Notes: generated by a model not told the origin, from the sequence alone. A stretch of DNA of 64,000 nt from Rariglobus sp041662485 (GCA_041662485.1 JBAZSJ010000006.1:1-64000); one strand, 5' to 3'. Counted from the stretch's first letter, positions 50,468 through 60,304 are shown. Program-made: numbers and translations.

Positions 50468-51214
50468 TTACGGCGCGGGCGGCTTCGGCGCGACGTCGAT
50501 ATATTTGACCAGATCCAGCTCGTGCGTGACCGGACGGTCCGCGGAGGGTTGCTGGTCGAACATGATGGCGGTGATACGCGCCGTGGGCGGCGCCACTTGC
50601 GGAGCGCTCACCCTCATGACCCAGCCCTCCGGCTCCTTGGTTGCGGCCTGCATCCAGAACTGGCCGTTCGCGACATAGGGCAGAACCCGGTCCTGGCCGG
50701 ACGTGAGCTCGGCCACGACATTTTTGATGACGATCTTCACCGCAACGTTCCGCCGGGAGAAGTTGAACAGGCGGATCGTTTCCGCCGGATGGGTTGCCCA
50801 GGAATCCTCCACCACCTGCACCCAGATTCCTCCCGGCGACTCCGGACTCGCGGCCATGAACACCAGGAACGGCCCGGGGCCGTTCAAGTTTGCATCCGTC
50901 ACGGTGACGCGGCGCGGTTTTCCCCCGGGAGTCTCGGCGGGCTGCAAACGATAGAAAACGACCCGCCCGCCCGTCGGGATTTCATACGGCATGGACAACC
51001 CGGCGGTTGCCGCCACGACCGGCGCCGGCTTGCCGCGCAGATCGTAGAAAACCTCCGAAACATCCGCGCTGATCGCGAGCGTCCGGAAGGCGGCGGGCGG
51101 GGGTTCGGGTTGCGCGCGAGCGGCGGACGCAAAAAATCCAAGCGCGCAGACCGCGAGCAGCACGCCTGAAAACCGCCGGAATCCGCGGTTCAAATGTCGT
51201 TCAAGGAAAGCCAT
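50468..51214 (-). CDS. Exported protein of unknown function, overlapping upstream gene
   Basis: A 248-residue exported protein that I do not recognise. The N-terminus (MAFLERHLNRGFRR, then FSGVLLAVCALGFFASAARAQ) is a long signal peptide. The mature part alternates beta strands (FRTLAISADVSEVFYDL, RVVFYRLQPAE, FLVFMAASPES, AVKIVIKNVVAEL) with no motif I can name. Its ATG at 51214 lies inside the end of the Verru_Chthon-A-like gene, a 25-base overlap, so the two are translationally linked and probably work together. I preferred this start because the signal peptide begins there. Membership in the Verru_Chthon cassette is possible but cannot be shown from sequence alone. Confidence 0.7.
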   Translation of the reverse strand: MAFLERHLNRGFRRFSGVLLAVCALGFFASAARAQPEPPPAAFRTLAISADVSEVFYDLRGKPAPVVAATAGLSMPYEIPTGGRVVFYRLQPAETPGGKPRRVTVTDANLNGPGPFLVFMAASPESPGGIWVQVVEDSWATHPAETIRLFNFSRRNVAVKIVIKNVVAELTSGQDRVLPYVANGQFWMQAATKEPEGWVMRVSAPQVAPPTARITAIMFDQQPSADRPVTHELDLVKYIDVAPKPPAP

Positions 51215-54200
51215 CGGAAAGAGATGATTTTGTAGCGGCGGCCGAATTTCCGGTTGTCCGCGTTTTGGAGCGAGCCGGGAACGGTGATCGCCGGATCGCC
51301 CGCGGCGGAACTGGCGGACGCGTCTTTTACGTATTCGGGCAGGCGTTGCACCACCGCCTCGCACCACGCGCGTCCCTGGATGGCCTGCGTGACCGGGTTC
51401 ACCGCCTCGCCATACGTGCGGATCGTAAACGTGTCGGACCGGGCGCCGAGCCCACCGCCGATCGCGGAAAGAACATCGGCCTGGGAGAGGAGTTGGGGCG
51501 CGGAGTTCGCACGTGAACTGATCGGTGCCGTGGACGTCGTTCCTCCCTGCATCAGCTCGACGTCGAAGTCCGAATAGTTGGCGGAGCCGGTGGCCGGATC
51601 GAACGGATAGATCGGCGTGTCGTCAAAGGGCGCGGTCGCGGTGTTGGTCGCGCCGGAACCCGAGAAGGTTGCATCGAGCGCGGCCTGGATCACGCCCTTG
51701 ATGCGTTCGTCGATCCCGCTGGCCGCCGCCGAGCTGTCCACCAGGCGACGGTTCACAAAATCCGCCAGCGAAACAAACGGGCCGCGATTCCTGATCTCGC
51801 CGACGATGTTGGTCGCAAGCCGGGCGATCTGTGCTTCGTCCAGGACGCGATAACCCTGCCAGGCGGCGCTCGCGGCGTTGGCCGGGGTCGTTGGTTTGGC
51901 AAAACGTGGCAGCGCGGCTTTCAGCTTGGGGGCTCCTGCGGTGGAGCCGGTCTCCGGCTCGTAAATGAGCTGGTTGATGCCGCCCAGAATCGCGCGCCAC
52001 GCCTGCTCAGAAGTGGAGTTGATGTTAAAACCGCCCTTGAGCAGCAGATTGGCGGCCGCCTTGCCGGCATCGTGCAGATCCTCGTCGTCGGCGGCGCCGT
52101 ATTTCACGTGCCGGGGATTCGGCAGCACCTCGGGCACATCGGTCGAGGCGGTCACCAAGAGATCGGGGGAGCCCGAGTAAGTGGTTCCGGTGCCCCTGTT
52201 CGGCACGGAGGAAACGAAGTAACGATCCCACAATGCGCGGTTCAGCAACCAGGAGACATCGTAGTAGGATGTGATCTGAGTGTTCGGAGGATTATCCACG
52301 CCCGAGGTCATCGTGTAGGGCACGAGAACCCGGTCGCGTTTGCTCACAAAGTGGAAATCGGCCAGGCTGTTGCCGATGGGGTAGGCCGGATAGTTGTTGT
52401 GCAGCGAAAGATTGGCGTGCTGCAACTGGCCGATACCGAGCAGCGGCTGCGTGTCGGGGCGGAACTCGAAGAGAGTGGTGTCCACGATGGCGGTGCTCGA
52501 GTTGAGCGATGCGCCGGAGGACGCCCGCAGGCCGTTGGTATCAAAATTCGCGGTGGGCCAGTTCTGGTTTCCACTGCTGGATATGAAATTCAGCACATTG
52601 TGCCCGCCGGGCGTAGAGGTAAGGATACCGGCGCGCGGATTGGTTTGGGCAATCCAGCGCACATTGGGGTAGTTGGCCGACATGTTGCGCTGATAACCAA
52701 AATTCATCTGAACCTCGCACACCAAGGCCGGCGTCGGATAAAGCACGCCGTCGACCACGGGATCGTCAAAGAAAGTAGCCGCGGGCAATCCTGCCGCCCC
52801 CCCTTGCCAATAAGTCGCCGTCCCGCCGACTCCTCCCGGGGAAAGGGTGCAGATAAACTGGTGCCACTGATAGTTGTTGCTCCCATTGTTATTCAGGAAG
52901 CTGGCGGCGCCCGAGACCGCCACCGATGAAACCTCGCCCAAATACGCCGCGATCCCGGAGCCGCCGAGCATGCCGCTTCCCTGGAATTTTTTCGCCGCCT
53001 CGCCGGTGGCGAACGACGCCGAACCCACCAGCACGTAGCCGGTGGCGTTGGATCCGTTGGTAAGAATATTGCCGGGCTGTCCGTTGAGCGGGGCGTTATA
53101 GGGGGCACCGCCGGTGGGCAGGGTGAAGACCAGACTGGCGCCCGCAGGAATGCCTCCGACGGGAAGCTCAACCTTGAAGCGGACGTAGGTGTTGGCCGTG
53201 CCGCCGGACGTCGTGAGGTTTTTGTCAAAGTTGACATCCTCTTTTGACGGGAAGGGAGCCGTTCCGGTCCCGGTGCTATCCACCGCAATACGGGCGAGGG
53301 TTCTCGGAGTGGGAGTGATGGTATTTCCGAAACGACGGATGACGCCCACCTCGTAGGTGTGCTGCGGGATCGTCGCCGTGTAAGGGTTCCAAAGCACCAC
53401 CATCGGGAAAACCGCCAGCCGGATGGGCTTGTCGTTGGCAACGCCTTCGGGCGCGACGAATTTAAGACCGAGCGCCACATAAGTGAGCACCGGGGCTATG
53501 CCGACACTCGTCGGTGTGCCCAGGACCATACGCGAAACGGGCAAGACCCCGGACGACGACGCGGTCTGCACGAACGACCGGAGCTGCCCCCAGGTCGGCA
53601 CGCCAAACGAGTCCGTGGCCACGTTATTCTCAGGCATAAACAAATAATCCGTTTCCGCCGGACTGGATGCGCCCGTCGCCAGCACGGCCGACAAATCCTT
53701 CTTCAATCCGCCCGCATAGGCGTCGGCCAGCACGGACGTGGAGGTCGCGGTGAGATCATGGAATCGCAACCGCAGCGCGGCGGGCAACGTGGTGGCCGCC
53801 GATGGCGTAAGCATCGCAAGCTGCCCCGGCGAAACCACGTTGGGCAACGCCGCCTGGGTCGAATCATAGTCGGCGGTGCCGATCAGCTTCAGCGGGTCGA
53901 AAGTGGCGACAGGGTTGGCCGCCTTGTCCATCAGCTCGATGCCCGCACGCTGGGCGGAGACGAACGCCTGCGGAGCCTGCGCGGCCGAAGCCATCGGCAG
54001 GTTCACGCGCGCCTTGGCGCCTTCATCGCCGACCCACCACGCGTAGCGGCCGATGGGCACCGCCGTGGTCAGGCCCGGCACCGTGCCCGCCGCCGCGTTG
54101 ATCGTCACCAACGGCGCGGCCACGTAGTCGCTTTGCGCGGTCGCCGAGTTGGCCCCCACCAGCAACGCCTGCGTGTCCGCCGCCGCCGGCGTGGCACTGG

Positions 54201-54783
54201 CCGTCGTGAGATTGATCGCGCTCGCCGGCGTATAGCTGATGGACGACGGAGCCGTGACAATGTGTCCGTCGGTCTCGACCGTCGTGGTCGAGGACGGATC
54301 AAAGGCGGTGCCTTCGTTGCCGCTCACCAGCCAGTTCAGCAGCTTCGCCTGCGAACCCTTGGAATTGGAATTCCCCGTGATGGGAGTGTGGATTTGAGAC
54401 GGCTTGAGTGAATAGGTCGTGTCCACCGGCGCGCCATTGCCATACGCGGCCAGCCAGCGTCCGTTGGCGGTGGTCGTGTTGGCCAGCGCGGAATCGATGT
54501 CGGCCCGCGCCGTCGTGCGCTGGTCGGGACCGGTGAACTTCTGCAACTCGCCCAGCGCGATGTTGAGCGCCATAAGCGCGTTCTGCCGCGCCTGCACGAG
54601 TTGCTGGTTGTTGCTCGCCACCTGCGTCTCCACCCGGGTGAGCGAGGCGAGCGACACCAGCAGCAGCACCAGAAACGCCAGCAACGTGATCGTGATGAGC
54701 AGGGCGAAGCCTGATCGCCGCACGTCCGCACGGTTGCCTGCGATATTTTTTATGATCCCTGGGGTGGTATGAACGGGAGCCAT
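51190..54783 (-). CDS. Very large prepilin-like protein (Verru_Chthon cassette A-like)
   Basis: A 1197-residue protein. The N-terminus (MAPVHTTPG..., ADVRRSGFALLITITLLAFLVLLLVSLASLTRVETQVASNNQQLVQARQNALMALNIALGELQKF) has a basic leader, one long hydrophobic helix and an amphipathic helix, like PilX/GspK-type minor pilins. The rest is a huge Ala/Thr/Ser/Pro-rich exported domain. The N-terminal sequence resembles what I know of Verru_Chthon cassette protein A, a family limited to Verrucomicrobiota, so that name is a recollection, not a search result. The ATG at 54783 was chosen because the leader begins there. A TTC-N8-GAA palindrome lies 51 bases upstream. With the three pseudopilins this suggests an unusual pilus-like secretion or surface system. 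Confidence 0.72.
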   Translation of the reverse strand: MAPVHTTPGIIKNIAGNRADVRRSGFALLITITLLAFLVLLLVSLASLTRVETQVASNNQQLVQARQNALMALNIALGELQKFTGPDQRTTARADIDSALANTTTANGRWLAAYGNGAPVDTTYSLKPSQIHTPITGNSNSKGSQAKLLNWLVSGNEGTAFDPSSTTTVETDGHIVTAPSSISYTPASAINLTTASATPAAADTQALLVGANSATAQSDYVAAPLVTINAAAGTVPGLTTAVPIGRYAWWVGDEGAKARVNLPMASAAQAPQAFVSAQRAGIELMDKAANPVATFDPLKLIGTADYDSTQAALPNVVSPGQLAMLTPSAATTLPAALRLRFHDLTATSTSVLADAYAGGLKKDLSAVLATGASSPAETDYLFMPENNVATDSFGVPTWGQLRSFVQTASSSGVLPVSRMVLGTPTSVGIAPVLTYVALGLKFVAPEGVANDKPIRLAVFPMVVLWNPYTATIPQHTYEVGVIRRFGNTITPTPRTLARIAVDSTGTGTAPFPSKEDVNFDKNLTTSGGTANTYVRFKVELPVGGIPAGASLVFTLPTGGAPYNAPLNGQPGNILTNGSNATGYVLVGSASFATGEAAKKFQGSGMLGGSGIAAYLGEVSSVAVSGAASFLNNNGSNNYQWHQFICTLSPGGVGGTATYWQGGAAGLPAATFFDDPVVDGVLYPTPALVCEVQMNFGYQRNMSANYPNVRWIAQTNPRAGILTSTPGGHNVLNFISSSGNQNWPTANFDTNGLRASSGASLNSSTAIVDTTLFEFRPDTQPLLGIGQLQHANLSLHNNYPAYPIGNSLADFHFVSKRDRVLVPYTMTSGVDNPPNTQITSYYDVSWLLNRALWDRYFVSSVPNRGTGTTYSGSPDLLVTASTDVPEVLPNPRHVKYGAADDEDLHDAGKAAANLLLKGGFNINSTSEQAWRAILGGINQLIYEPETGSTAGAPKLKAALPRFAKPTTPANAASAAWQGYRVLDEAQIARLATNIVGEIRNRGPFVSLADFVNRRLVDSSAAASGIDERIKGVIQAALDATFSGSGATNTATAPFDDTPIYPFDPATGSANYSDFDVELMQGGTTSTAPISSRANSAPQLLSQADVLSAIGGGLGARSDTFTIRTYGEAVNPVTQAIQGRAWCEAVVQRLPEYVKDASASSAAGDPAITVPGSLQNADNRKFGRRYKIISFRWLSLNDI

Positions 54784-54834
54784 GCGCTGTCGAAGATCAA
54801 AAACGATTCCCGTTCGTTCGCGACCCGCGATGTT

Positions 54835-54848
54835 TTCAACCTTTTGAA
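54835..54848. promoter_or_regulatory. TTC-N8-GAA palindrome before the Verru_Chthon-A-like gene
   Basis: TTCAACCTTTTGAA with TTCAA/TTGAA arms, 51 bases upstream of the ATG at 54783 on the minus strand. It lies in the short gap between this gene and the sialate O-acetylesterase gene, so it would give the cassette its own control within the gene string. Confidence 0.6.
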
Positions 54849-54916
54849 TAGACCGCCCACCCGCATGCCGGATATGCAAAACCCGCCTTGTCCATGAAGG
54901 AAGCCGTCTTTGGGGG

Positions 54917-56914
54917 TCAGTATTTTTTGCTCTGGGACGCCAGGGGAAAGTCGTCCGTGCGGAACGGAGAGGCGGGCAAACCCGCCCCGTTGTAGAGATT
55001 GCACACCGGATTGTCCGCCCAGCCGTAACGCACCGCCACCGGCGCATTCACGTCCGCGCTCCAGACCATCACGGTATCCCCTTCGATCTTCGCCTGCGCC
55101 CACCGCCACTTGCGGTCCGCGCCGCAGATGGCGAAACCCTGCACTTCGCTCTCCGGACGGACCACCGTGTGCCCGACCGGCTTCGTCACCAGTCCACCCT
55201 CGGTGCCGGTGAACGTGATGCGGATTCGCCCGGCCTCCGTCTTGCTCGCGGCGAACATCGGTCCCGACGCCACCACGTCCTTGCCATAGGTCTTGGCCAG
55301 CGCGATCCGGGCCAGTCGCTCGCCCGGACTGCGCTTGTCGGCCGGATGAATATTCCCGGCCTCGCCCACGTCGATCAGCACCGCCATGCCGGTGTCGGGC
55401 AGCGCCAGCGCGGCGGTCTGGCCCTCGCGGATTTCCGCCCAGGCGGACTCCCCGGGTTGCTCGGGTTGCGGTTGGAAATTGTAGAGCTGGCAAAAATAAA
55501 ACGGAATGTCGCCCCGGCCCCATTGTTTGCGCCAGTCGGTGATCATCAACGAAAACGCATGCCTGTATTGCCACGCGCGCCGGGAGTTCGACGTGCCGTG
55601 ATTATAAATGACGCCGGCAATGGCCGTCGGGATTACCGGATTGATCATGCCGTTGTAAAGATAGCTCGCGACCTCGTAATCGGCGCGCGGCAACGGAGCC
55701 TTCTCAGGACACTCTTCGGTTCCCGCGGTCAACGCAGGAAACGCATATTCCGGTTGCGCCCGCCACTCGCCCGCCAGCTGGATGCCGCCCCCTTTGTAAT
55801 CCAGGCGAAAACGGGCTTCGCTCGGGGCGACGGTCGGCGCACCGGACGGATTAAAAATGCGAGCCGTCAGAACGCCCTCGGTCGAGGTGACATGTTTCCC
55901 GTGCAGGGAATAACGATGGACGGTGGACTCAATCCCGCCTTCGCCAAAGCGGAGGCCGTTCCAGTAAACTTTCACGTCGCTCTTCACGTCGCCAAACCAG
56001 AGCTGCAACCCGTTGCCAACCGCACCTGCGGGCAGCGTGATCCTGCGCGAAATCCATACGGCGCCCGCCTTCGCCAAACCCGCGTCGGCCGGCGAACCCG
56101 GAAGCGTCACGGACTTCCATCCGCCTGCATCCGGCCCGTAAGCGTTGAACCTGTCCGGTGTCGCCGGCTCGCGATCCCGCCGCCCCTGTTTTTCCATCCA
56201 GGCTCCGTAGTCCGCAAGAAACCTCCGGTAAACCGCCGCGTCCGCCTGCGCCTTTTCCGCGCCCGCCTTCAAATCGGGATTGCCGCCGTAGGCATCCACG
56301 CGGGTCCACGCCTCGATGGGAGTCCCGCCCCACGCCGCGTTGATCAACCCCACGGGCACGTCGAGTTCACGCTGAATCTTCTGCCCGAAGTAATAGCTGA
56401 TCGCGCTGAAATCCGGCGTGGTCTCGGGCGTGGCCACGAGCCACCGGCCCTTCACGTCGTCGAGCGGAACGGGAGACGCGATTCTCTCCACCTTGAACAG
56501 ACGCAATCGGGGATTCTCGGATTTCGCGATCTCGGCCGCCGCTCCTCCGCTGCCTCGCAAGGGCCACTCCATGTTGGATTGTCCGGAGGACAACCAGACC
56601 TGGCCCACCAGCACGTCGGTCGCGACAATCCGGTTCCGTCCTTCGACGACCAGCTCAAACGGACCGGGCCCGACGGCACGAAGATCAAGGCTCGCCCGCC
56701 ATTTCCCGTCGGCATCCGTCACGGCGGAGGCGCGCGCCTTTCCGAGCGTCACCACGATCGCTTCCGAAGGCTCGGCCCTGCCCCAGACCGGAACGTCCTC
56801 CGCGGCTTGCAGCACCGCGTGGTCGGAAAAAAGCGGCGAAAGAACGACATCGGCGCGCAGCCACGCGGTCCCGAATAGCACAGCCAGGGCAAGGAGGTTT
56901 CGTTTCAGTTTCAT
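54917..56914 (-). CDS. Sialate O-acetylesterase-like secreted esterase
   Basis: A 665-residue exported esterase of the SASA/SGNH type, which removes acetyl groups from sialic acids or other sugars. A signal peptide (about 1-21, FGTAWLRA) precedes an N-terminal beta-sandwich (about 22-100). The catalytic domain has the nucleophile in WLSSGQSNMEW (S113) and the acid-base pair in IDVGEAGNIHPADKRSPGERLA. A second beta-sandwich is inserted around residues 260-400. The segment that is usually WYQGESN reads IYNHGTSNSRRAWQYR here, so one substrate-site block has changed. It sits between the lyase-NodB fusion and the Verru_Chthon-A-like gene, all on the minus strand. Its likely partner activity is de-acetylation before lyase attack. 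Confidence 0.85.
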   Translation of the reverse strand: MKLKRNLLALAVLFGTAWLRADVVLSPLFSDHAVLQAAEDVPVWGRAEPSEAIVVTLGKARASAVTDADGKWRASLDLRAVGPGPFELVVEGRNRIVATDVLVGQVWLSSGQSNMEWPLRGSGGAAAEIAKSENPRLRLFKVERIASPVPLDDVKGRWLVATPETTPDFSAISYYFGQKIQRELDVPVGLINAAWGGTPIEAWTRVDAYGGNPDLKAGAEKAQADAAVYRRFLADYGAWMEKQGRRDREPATPDRFNAYGPDAGGWKSVTLPGSPADAGLAKAGAVWISRRITLPAGAVGNGLQLWFGDVKSDVKVYWNGLRFGEGGIESTVHRYSLHGKHVTSTEGVLTARIFNPSGAPTVAPSEARFRLDYKGGGIQLAGEWRAQPEYAFPALTAGTEECPEKAPLPRADYEVASYLYNGMINPVIPTAIAGVIYNHGTSNSRRAWQYRHAFSLMITDWRKQWGRGDIPFYFCQLYNFQPQPEQPGESAWAEIREGQTAALALPDTGMAVLIDVGEAGNIHPADKRSPGERLARIALAKTYGKDVVASGPMFAASKTEAGRIRITFTGTEGGLVTKPVGHTVVRPESEVQGFAICGADRKWRWAQAKIEGDTVMVWSADVNAPVAVRYGWADNPVCNLYNGAGLPASPFRTDDFPLASQSKKY

Positions 56915-56978
56915 GCCGGTAATGGAAGTGCCCGCAGGCGGGCGGGCGCTGAAGACATAGGGTTGGATGAACCGGGAC

Positions 56979-59900
56979 TTATAGCGAGTCGGCGAGTTCG
57001 GTCGGCGTGGTGAACGTGAAATTATTGGCCTGCAGCCAGTCGATGAGCCGCACGAACTCGGCCCAGCGCGCCTCGGTCCAGTTGCCGGGATGGCCTTGGA
57101 TCACGAAATACGGATGCGCGGCATAGTCGCTCGTGTAGCCACCCACGAAGCGCTCGGGATTGGGCACGAAGGTGGGCTGCTCGATGTTGACCAGCGAATC
57201 ACGTTCCAACACGACCTTGCCTCCGGGCTGCAACGGATCGCCGTAGATCCACGCGCGCATGTCGGCGTCTTCCGACATCACCTGCACGGTGGTGGCGTCA
57301 AACGCGTTGCCCGGGGCGCCAAACGCGGTGAACGGAAACCCGAGCTTGGTCGCCGCCAGCGCTTGCGAGCTGGTGAACCGGCTCTTTTGAACGGCGTAAC
57401 TCGTCCCGACAAACTCGGTCATGCCATGGTCATAACCGTGGAACCAGATCTCCGCATAACCACCGTTACGCAGGTCCTTGATGTAATTCAGATACGAGGT
57501 GTTGGTCGTGTTCAGCGAGTCGGCGATCAGACCGGCGGAGAACTTGATGTTGCGCGCCTTGGCAAAGTCGCTGACCCGCAGCCACAGGGACGGGATTCCG
57601 CCACTGGAGGAAAGATCGTCGAGCTTCAGCACGATCGGCCGGCGCGGGATGTTCGCCGCGAGGGGCGCCATCGGCGGCGCTTCGTAATCATTCACCGATA
57701 TGTTGTTGATGTAATAGTTTTGGGACGCGGCGGTTCCCGTGCCGAACACCACCCGGTCCACCGAAGTCACGCCATTGAGCATGAGCTGGGTGCTGAGTCT
57801 CAGGATATTGTTCACATAGACTTCGGCCTGCGAGGAACCGGGATGCGCAACCACCTTGACGTCATACCACACCCCGGCCGGCACCGCCTGCATGGAGACG
57901 GTCGACCCTGCGCGCTGGTAATACAGGTTGCCGTTGGAGGTGAAAATTTTCACCGCGGTGGTGGAGCCGGAAGCGAGGCCCATGTAGTGCCCCTCCGAGG
58001 CTTGATTTTGCTTAAACGACCAACTCGCGGCAAACGTGGAGGTCTGCGGGACGAAGAGGTGATAGGCCTCGGAGGCCAGCGTGGCGCTGGCGTCATAGAA
58101 CTCAATGCTGTGGTCGGTCGCGCTGGGCGCACCGCGCACCGTCACACCTATCATATCGCCGTATGCCCTGAACCAGCCGCTTACCAGCTGCGGATCGCTG
58201 GGGGCGGACATGGCGTCGAACGTCTCCGCAAACACAGGCGGAGCCTGCGTGATGGCGACATCGTCCACATAATAATGATAGGAGGCCGAAGCGTCGCCGG
58301 TCCCGAAGCGGATGCGATCAATGCTCGTGGTCGCGTTGCGGTAGGCGACCCGGGTGAGCTTGCGGATTCCGCCGACATAGACGTCCGCCGTGAATGTCCC
58401 CGGATTCACAATGACCTCGGCGTCATACCACGTGTTGGCCGGGATGGCCTGCACGATCTGGTCGACGCCGGAACCATTGCGATACACCAGATTTCCCCCG
58501 ATCGTATACAGTTCGATCGCGGGAAGACCGCCCGACAGCAGCGCCATGGAATGGCCTTCCGCCTGACCGGTCTGCATGAAACTCCACTTGGCGCTGATGC
58601 GTCCCTGCTGCGGCGCGAAGGTGCGGTAGGCCTCGATGCGGGCCGTGGCGTTGCCGTCATAGAACTGCATGCTCTTGTCGGCCACGCTGGGCACGTCGCG
58701 CACCGTCAGTCCCGTGCTCGAGGCGTAGGTTCTGACCCAGCCCGCCGGCGAACTGGGGCTGGCCAGGCTGTCATACGTCTCCACCAAAACCGCCGGAGCC
58801 TGGGAGACGACCACGTCGTTCACATAATAATGATAGGAGGCCGAGGCGTCGCTGGTCCCGAAGCGGATGCGGTCAACGCTCGTGGCCGGATTGCGGTAGC
58901 TGGCTCCCGTGAGTTTGCGAACTCCGTCGACATAGACGTCCGCTTTGAACGTGGACGGATTGATCTCCACCTCCACGTCATACCAGATGTTGGCCGGGAT
59001 GGCCTGAACCACCTGATTGACGCCGGCGCCGTCACGATAGACCAGATTCCCCCCGGCCGTGGAGAGTTCGATCGCGGAAACCGCACCGGACTGAAGCGCC
59101 ATGAAATGTCCCTCGGCCTGTCCCGTTTGCATGAAGCTCCAGATGGCCCTGACGCGTCCGGTCTGGGCCGTTAAGATTTTGTAGGCCTCGATGTGGGCCG
59201 TGGCGGTGCCGTCATAAAACTGCATGCTCTTGTCGGACACGCCGGGCACCTCGCGCACCGTCAGTCCCGTGCTCGCGCCGTAGGTCCGGTCCCAGCCGGC
59301 CGGGGAACTGCCGGTGGCCAGCAGGTCATACGTCTCCACCACCACGGCGGCGTCCGCGACCGCGCTGGCCGTCGGAGATGCATAGCCGGTGCCGTAGCCG
59401 GACGGCTTCACCAGATTGAACGAACCGGCGGGGTTGCCCGTCTGATACGCGATCTCGTCGTAATAAATCTCGCGGCTCTCGCCCGGGGTGTAGTTGGCGT
59501 TGTCCCAGCAATACGGACCCCACTTGATATACGTGCCGTAAGTCATCGTGTTGCCGGTCCAGGCTCCGTTGCCGAGGTTGATGCCCGTGAAGCTGGCCGT
59601 GGGCGCGGTCTCCGGCGCTCCGTCGAGCCAGACCTTGAGGATGCCGGTGTTGTTGTTGGAATACTTCACGTAGAGGACGACGTCGTGCCAGCCGCCCTTG
59701 GTGAGCTTGGGCGCGAGCGTCGTGTAAACCGTGACCGTCTTGCCTCCCGTGCCGTCGCCATAGGCGCCTTCCAACACCAGCTCGCCCGTTTTCCGCACGA
59801 AAACCGTGACCGTGATGTTGGGCGTGGTCTGCAACGCATGCCATGCGTGCAGCTGTCCCAGCACGACCTCCTTGCCCGGAGCCGGAAAACTCTCCGGACA

Positions 59901-60227
59901 ATAAAAACTGAACCCATACCAGCCTTCGCCGGTGATGCGGGTGCGCGTCGCCGAATTGCCCTCGACGCTCCTGCTCGGACGGTCGTTGTTGTAGTTGTCG
60001 GCATACCATTTGATGTGGTGGACCTTGGTGCCCGCCCGGGCGGGGAAACCGGCGGGCGTGATGATCTCGGACAGATTTCCGGAGCTGATCTCGAGCGAGA
60101 ACGGCGAGATGGAACCGTCCTCAAAATCCTCCGCCTCGGTCTGCGCGTGAAGTGAACCGAGGCCGAGAATGGAGAACGCAAACAGCGCGGACAAGCCGCG
60201 CGAACGAAGGGGGTCGGATAATTTCAT
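56979..60227 (-). CDS. Lyase-like, triple-repeat and NodB-like deacetylase fusion protein
   Basis: A 1082-residue exported multidomain protein. After a signal peptide (about 1-29, LGSLHAQ), residues about 34-290 form a jelly-roll of the polysaccharide-lyase/heparin-lyase I type (GEGWYGFSFYCPESFPAPGKEVVLGQLHAWH). Three tandem beta-sandwich repeats of about 184 residues follow (about 296-479, 480-663 and 664-855). Each has a V/AETYD start, a GLTVR motif, SxQFYDG, WSFxQ, EGHxMAL and a VDRIRFGT end. The C-terminal 215 residues are the NodB-like domain of the genes at 22478 and 36357, with PIVLKLDDL and IWFHGYDH. One protein would thus cut and de-acetylate a polysaccharide. It diverges from the dehydrogenase at 60433 across two TTC-N8-GAA sites. 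Confidence 0.8.
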   Translation of the reverse strand: MKLSDPLRSRGLSALFAFSILGLGSLHAQTEAEDFEDGSISPFSLEISSGNLSEIITPAGFPARAGTKVHHIKWYADNYNNDRPSRSVEGNSATRTRITGEGWYGFSFYCPESFPAPGKEVVLGQLHAWHALQTTPNITVTVFVRKTGELVLEGAYGDGTGGKTVTVYTTLAPKLTKGGWHDVVLYVKYSNNNTGILKVWLDGAPETAPTASFTGINLGNGAWTGNTMTYGTYIKWGPYCWDNANYTPGESREIYYDEIAYQTGNPAGSFNLVKPSGYGTGYASPTASAVADAAVVVETYDLLATGSSPAGWDRTYGASTGLTVREVPGVSDKSMQFYDGTATAHIEAYKILTAQTGRVRAIWSFMQTGQAEGHFMALQSGAVSAIELSTAGGNLVYRDGAGVNQVVQAIPANIWYDVEVEINPSTFKADVYVDGVRKLTGASYRNPATSVDRIRFGTSDASASYHYYVNDVVVSQAPAVLVETYDSLASPSSPAGWVRTYASSTGLTVRDVPSVADKSMQFYDGNATARIEAYRTFAPQQGRISAKWSFMQTGQAEGHSMALLSGGLPAIELYTIGGNLVYRNGSGVDQIVQAIPANTWYDAEVIVNPGTFTADVYVGGIRKLTRVAYRNATTSIDRIRFGTGDASASYHYYVDDVAITQAPPVFAETFDAMSAPSDPQLVSGWFRAYGDMIGVTVRGAPSATDHSIEFYDASATLASEAYHLFVPQTSTFAASWSFKQNQASEGHYMGLASGSTTAVKIFTSNGNLYYQRAGSTVSMQAVPAGVWYDVKVVAHPGSSQAEVYVNNILRLSTQLMLNGVTSVDRVVFGTGTAASQNYYINNISVNDYEAPPMAPLAANIPRRPIVLKLDDLSSSGGIPSLWLRVSDFAKARNIKFSAGLIADSLNTTNTSYLNYIKDLRNGGYAEIWFHGYDHGMTEFVGTSYAVQKSRFTSSQALAATKLGFPFTAFGAPGNAFDATTVQVMSEDADMRAWIYGDPLQPGGKVVLERDSLVNIEQPTFVPNPERFVGGYTSDYAAHPYFVIQGHPGNWTEARWAEFVRLIDWLQANNFTFTTPTELADSL
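57690..59340 (-). repeat. Three tandem ~550-base coding repeats
   Basis: The middle of the fusion gene consists of three tandem units of about 550 bases, each encoding one beta-sandwich of about 184 residues. The two upstream units (coding order) are strongly similar in DNA as well as protein, for example around 58240-58760 and 58790-59330. The third unit is clearly more diverged. This points to a recent internal duplication of the first pair. Confidence 0.75.
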
Positions 60228-60290
60228 GGGGTGAGAGGGTAGCGCAGCCAGCCATGCGATCCCGTCCGCGAAATGCCAAGGAACGCGGTC

Positions 60291-60304
60291 TTCGAGCTAT
60301 TGAA
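60291..60304. promoter_or_regulatory. TTC-N8-GAA palindrome, divergent region, site 1
   Basis: TTCGAGCTATTGAA, whose reverse complement TTCAATAGCTCGAA fits the consensus. It lies 63 bases upstream of the lyase-NodB fusion gene on the minus strand. It is an inverted near-copy of the site at 60338. Confidence 0.68.

Noticed and set aside
57090..59174. A 694-codon plus-strand frame opposite the lyase-NodB fusion gene
   Set aside because: It is His/Arg/Gly/Asp-rich with internal repetition that simply mirrors the tandem repeats of the real gene.
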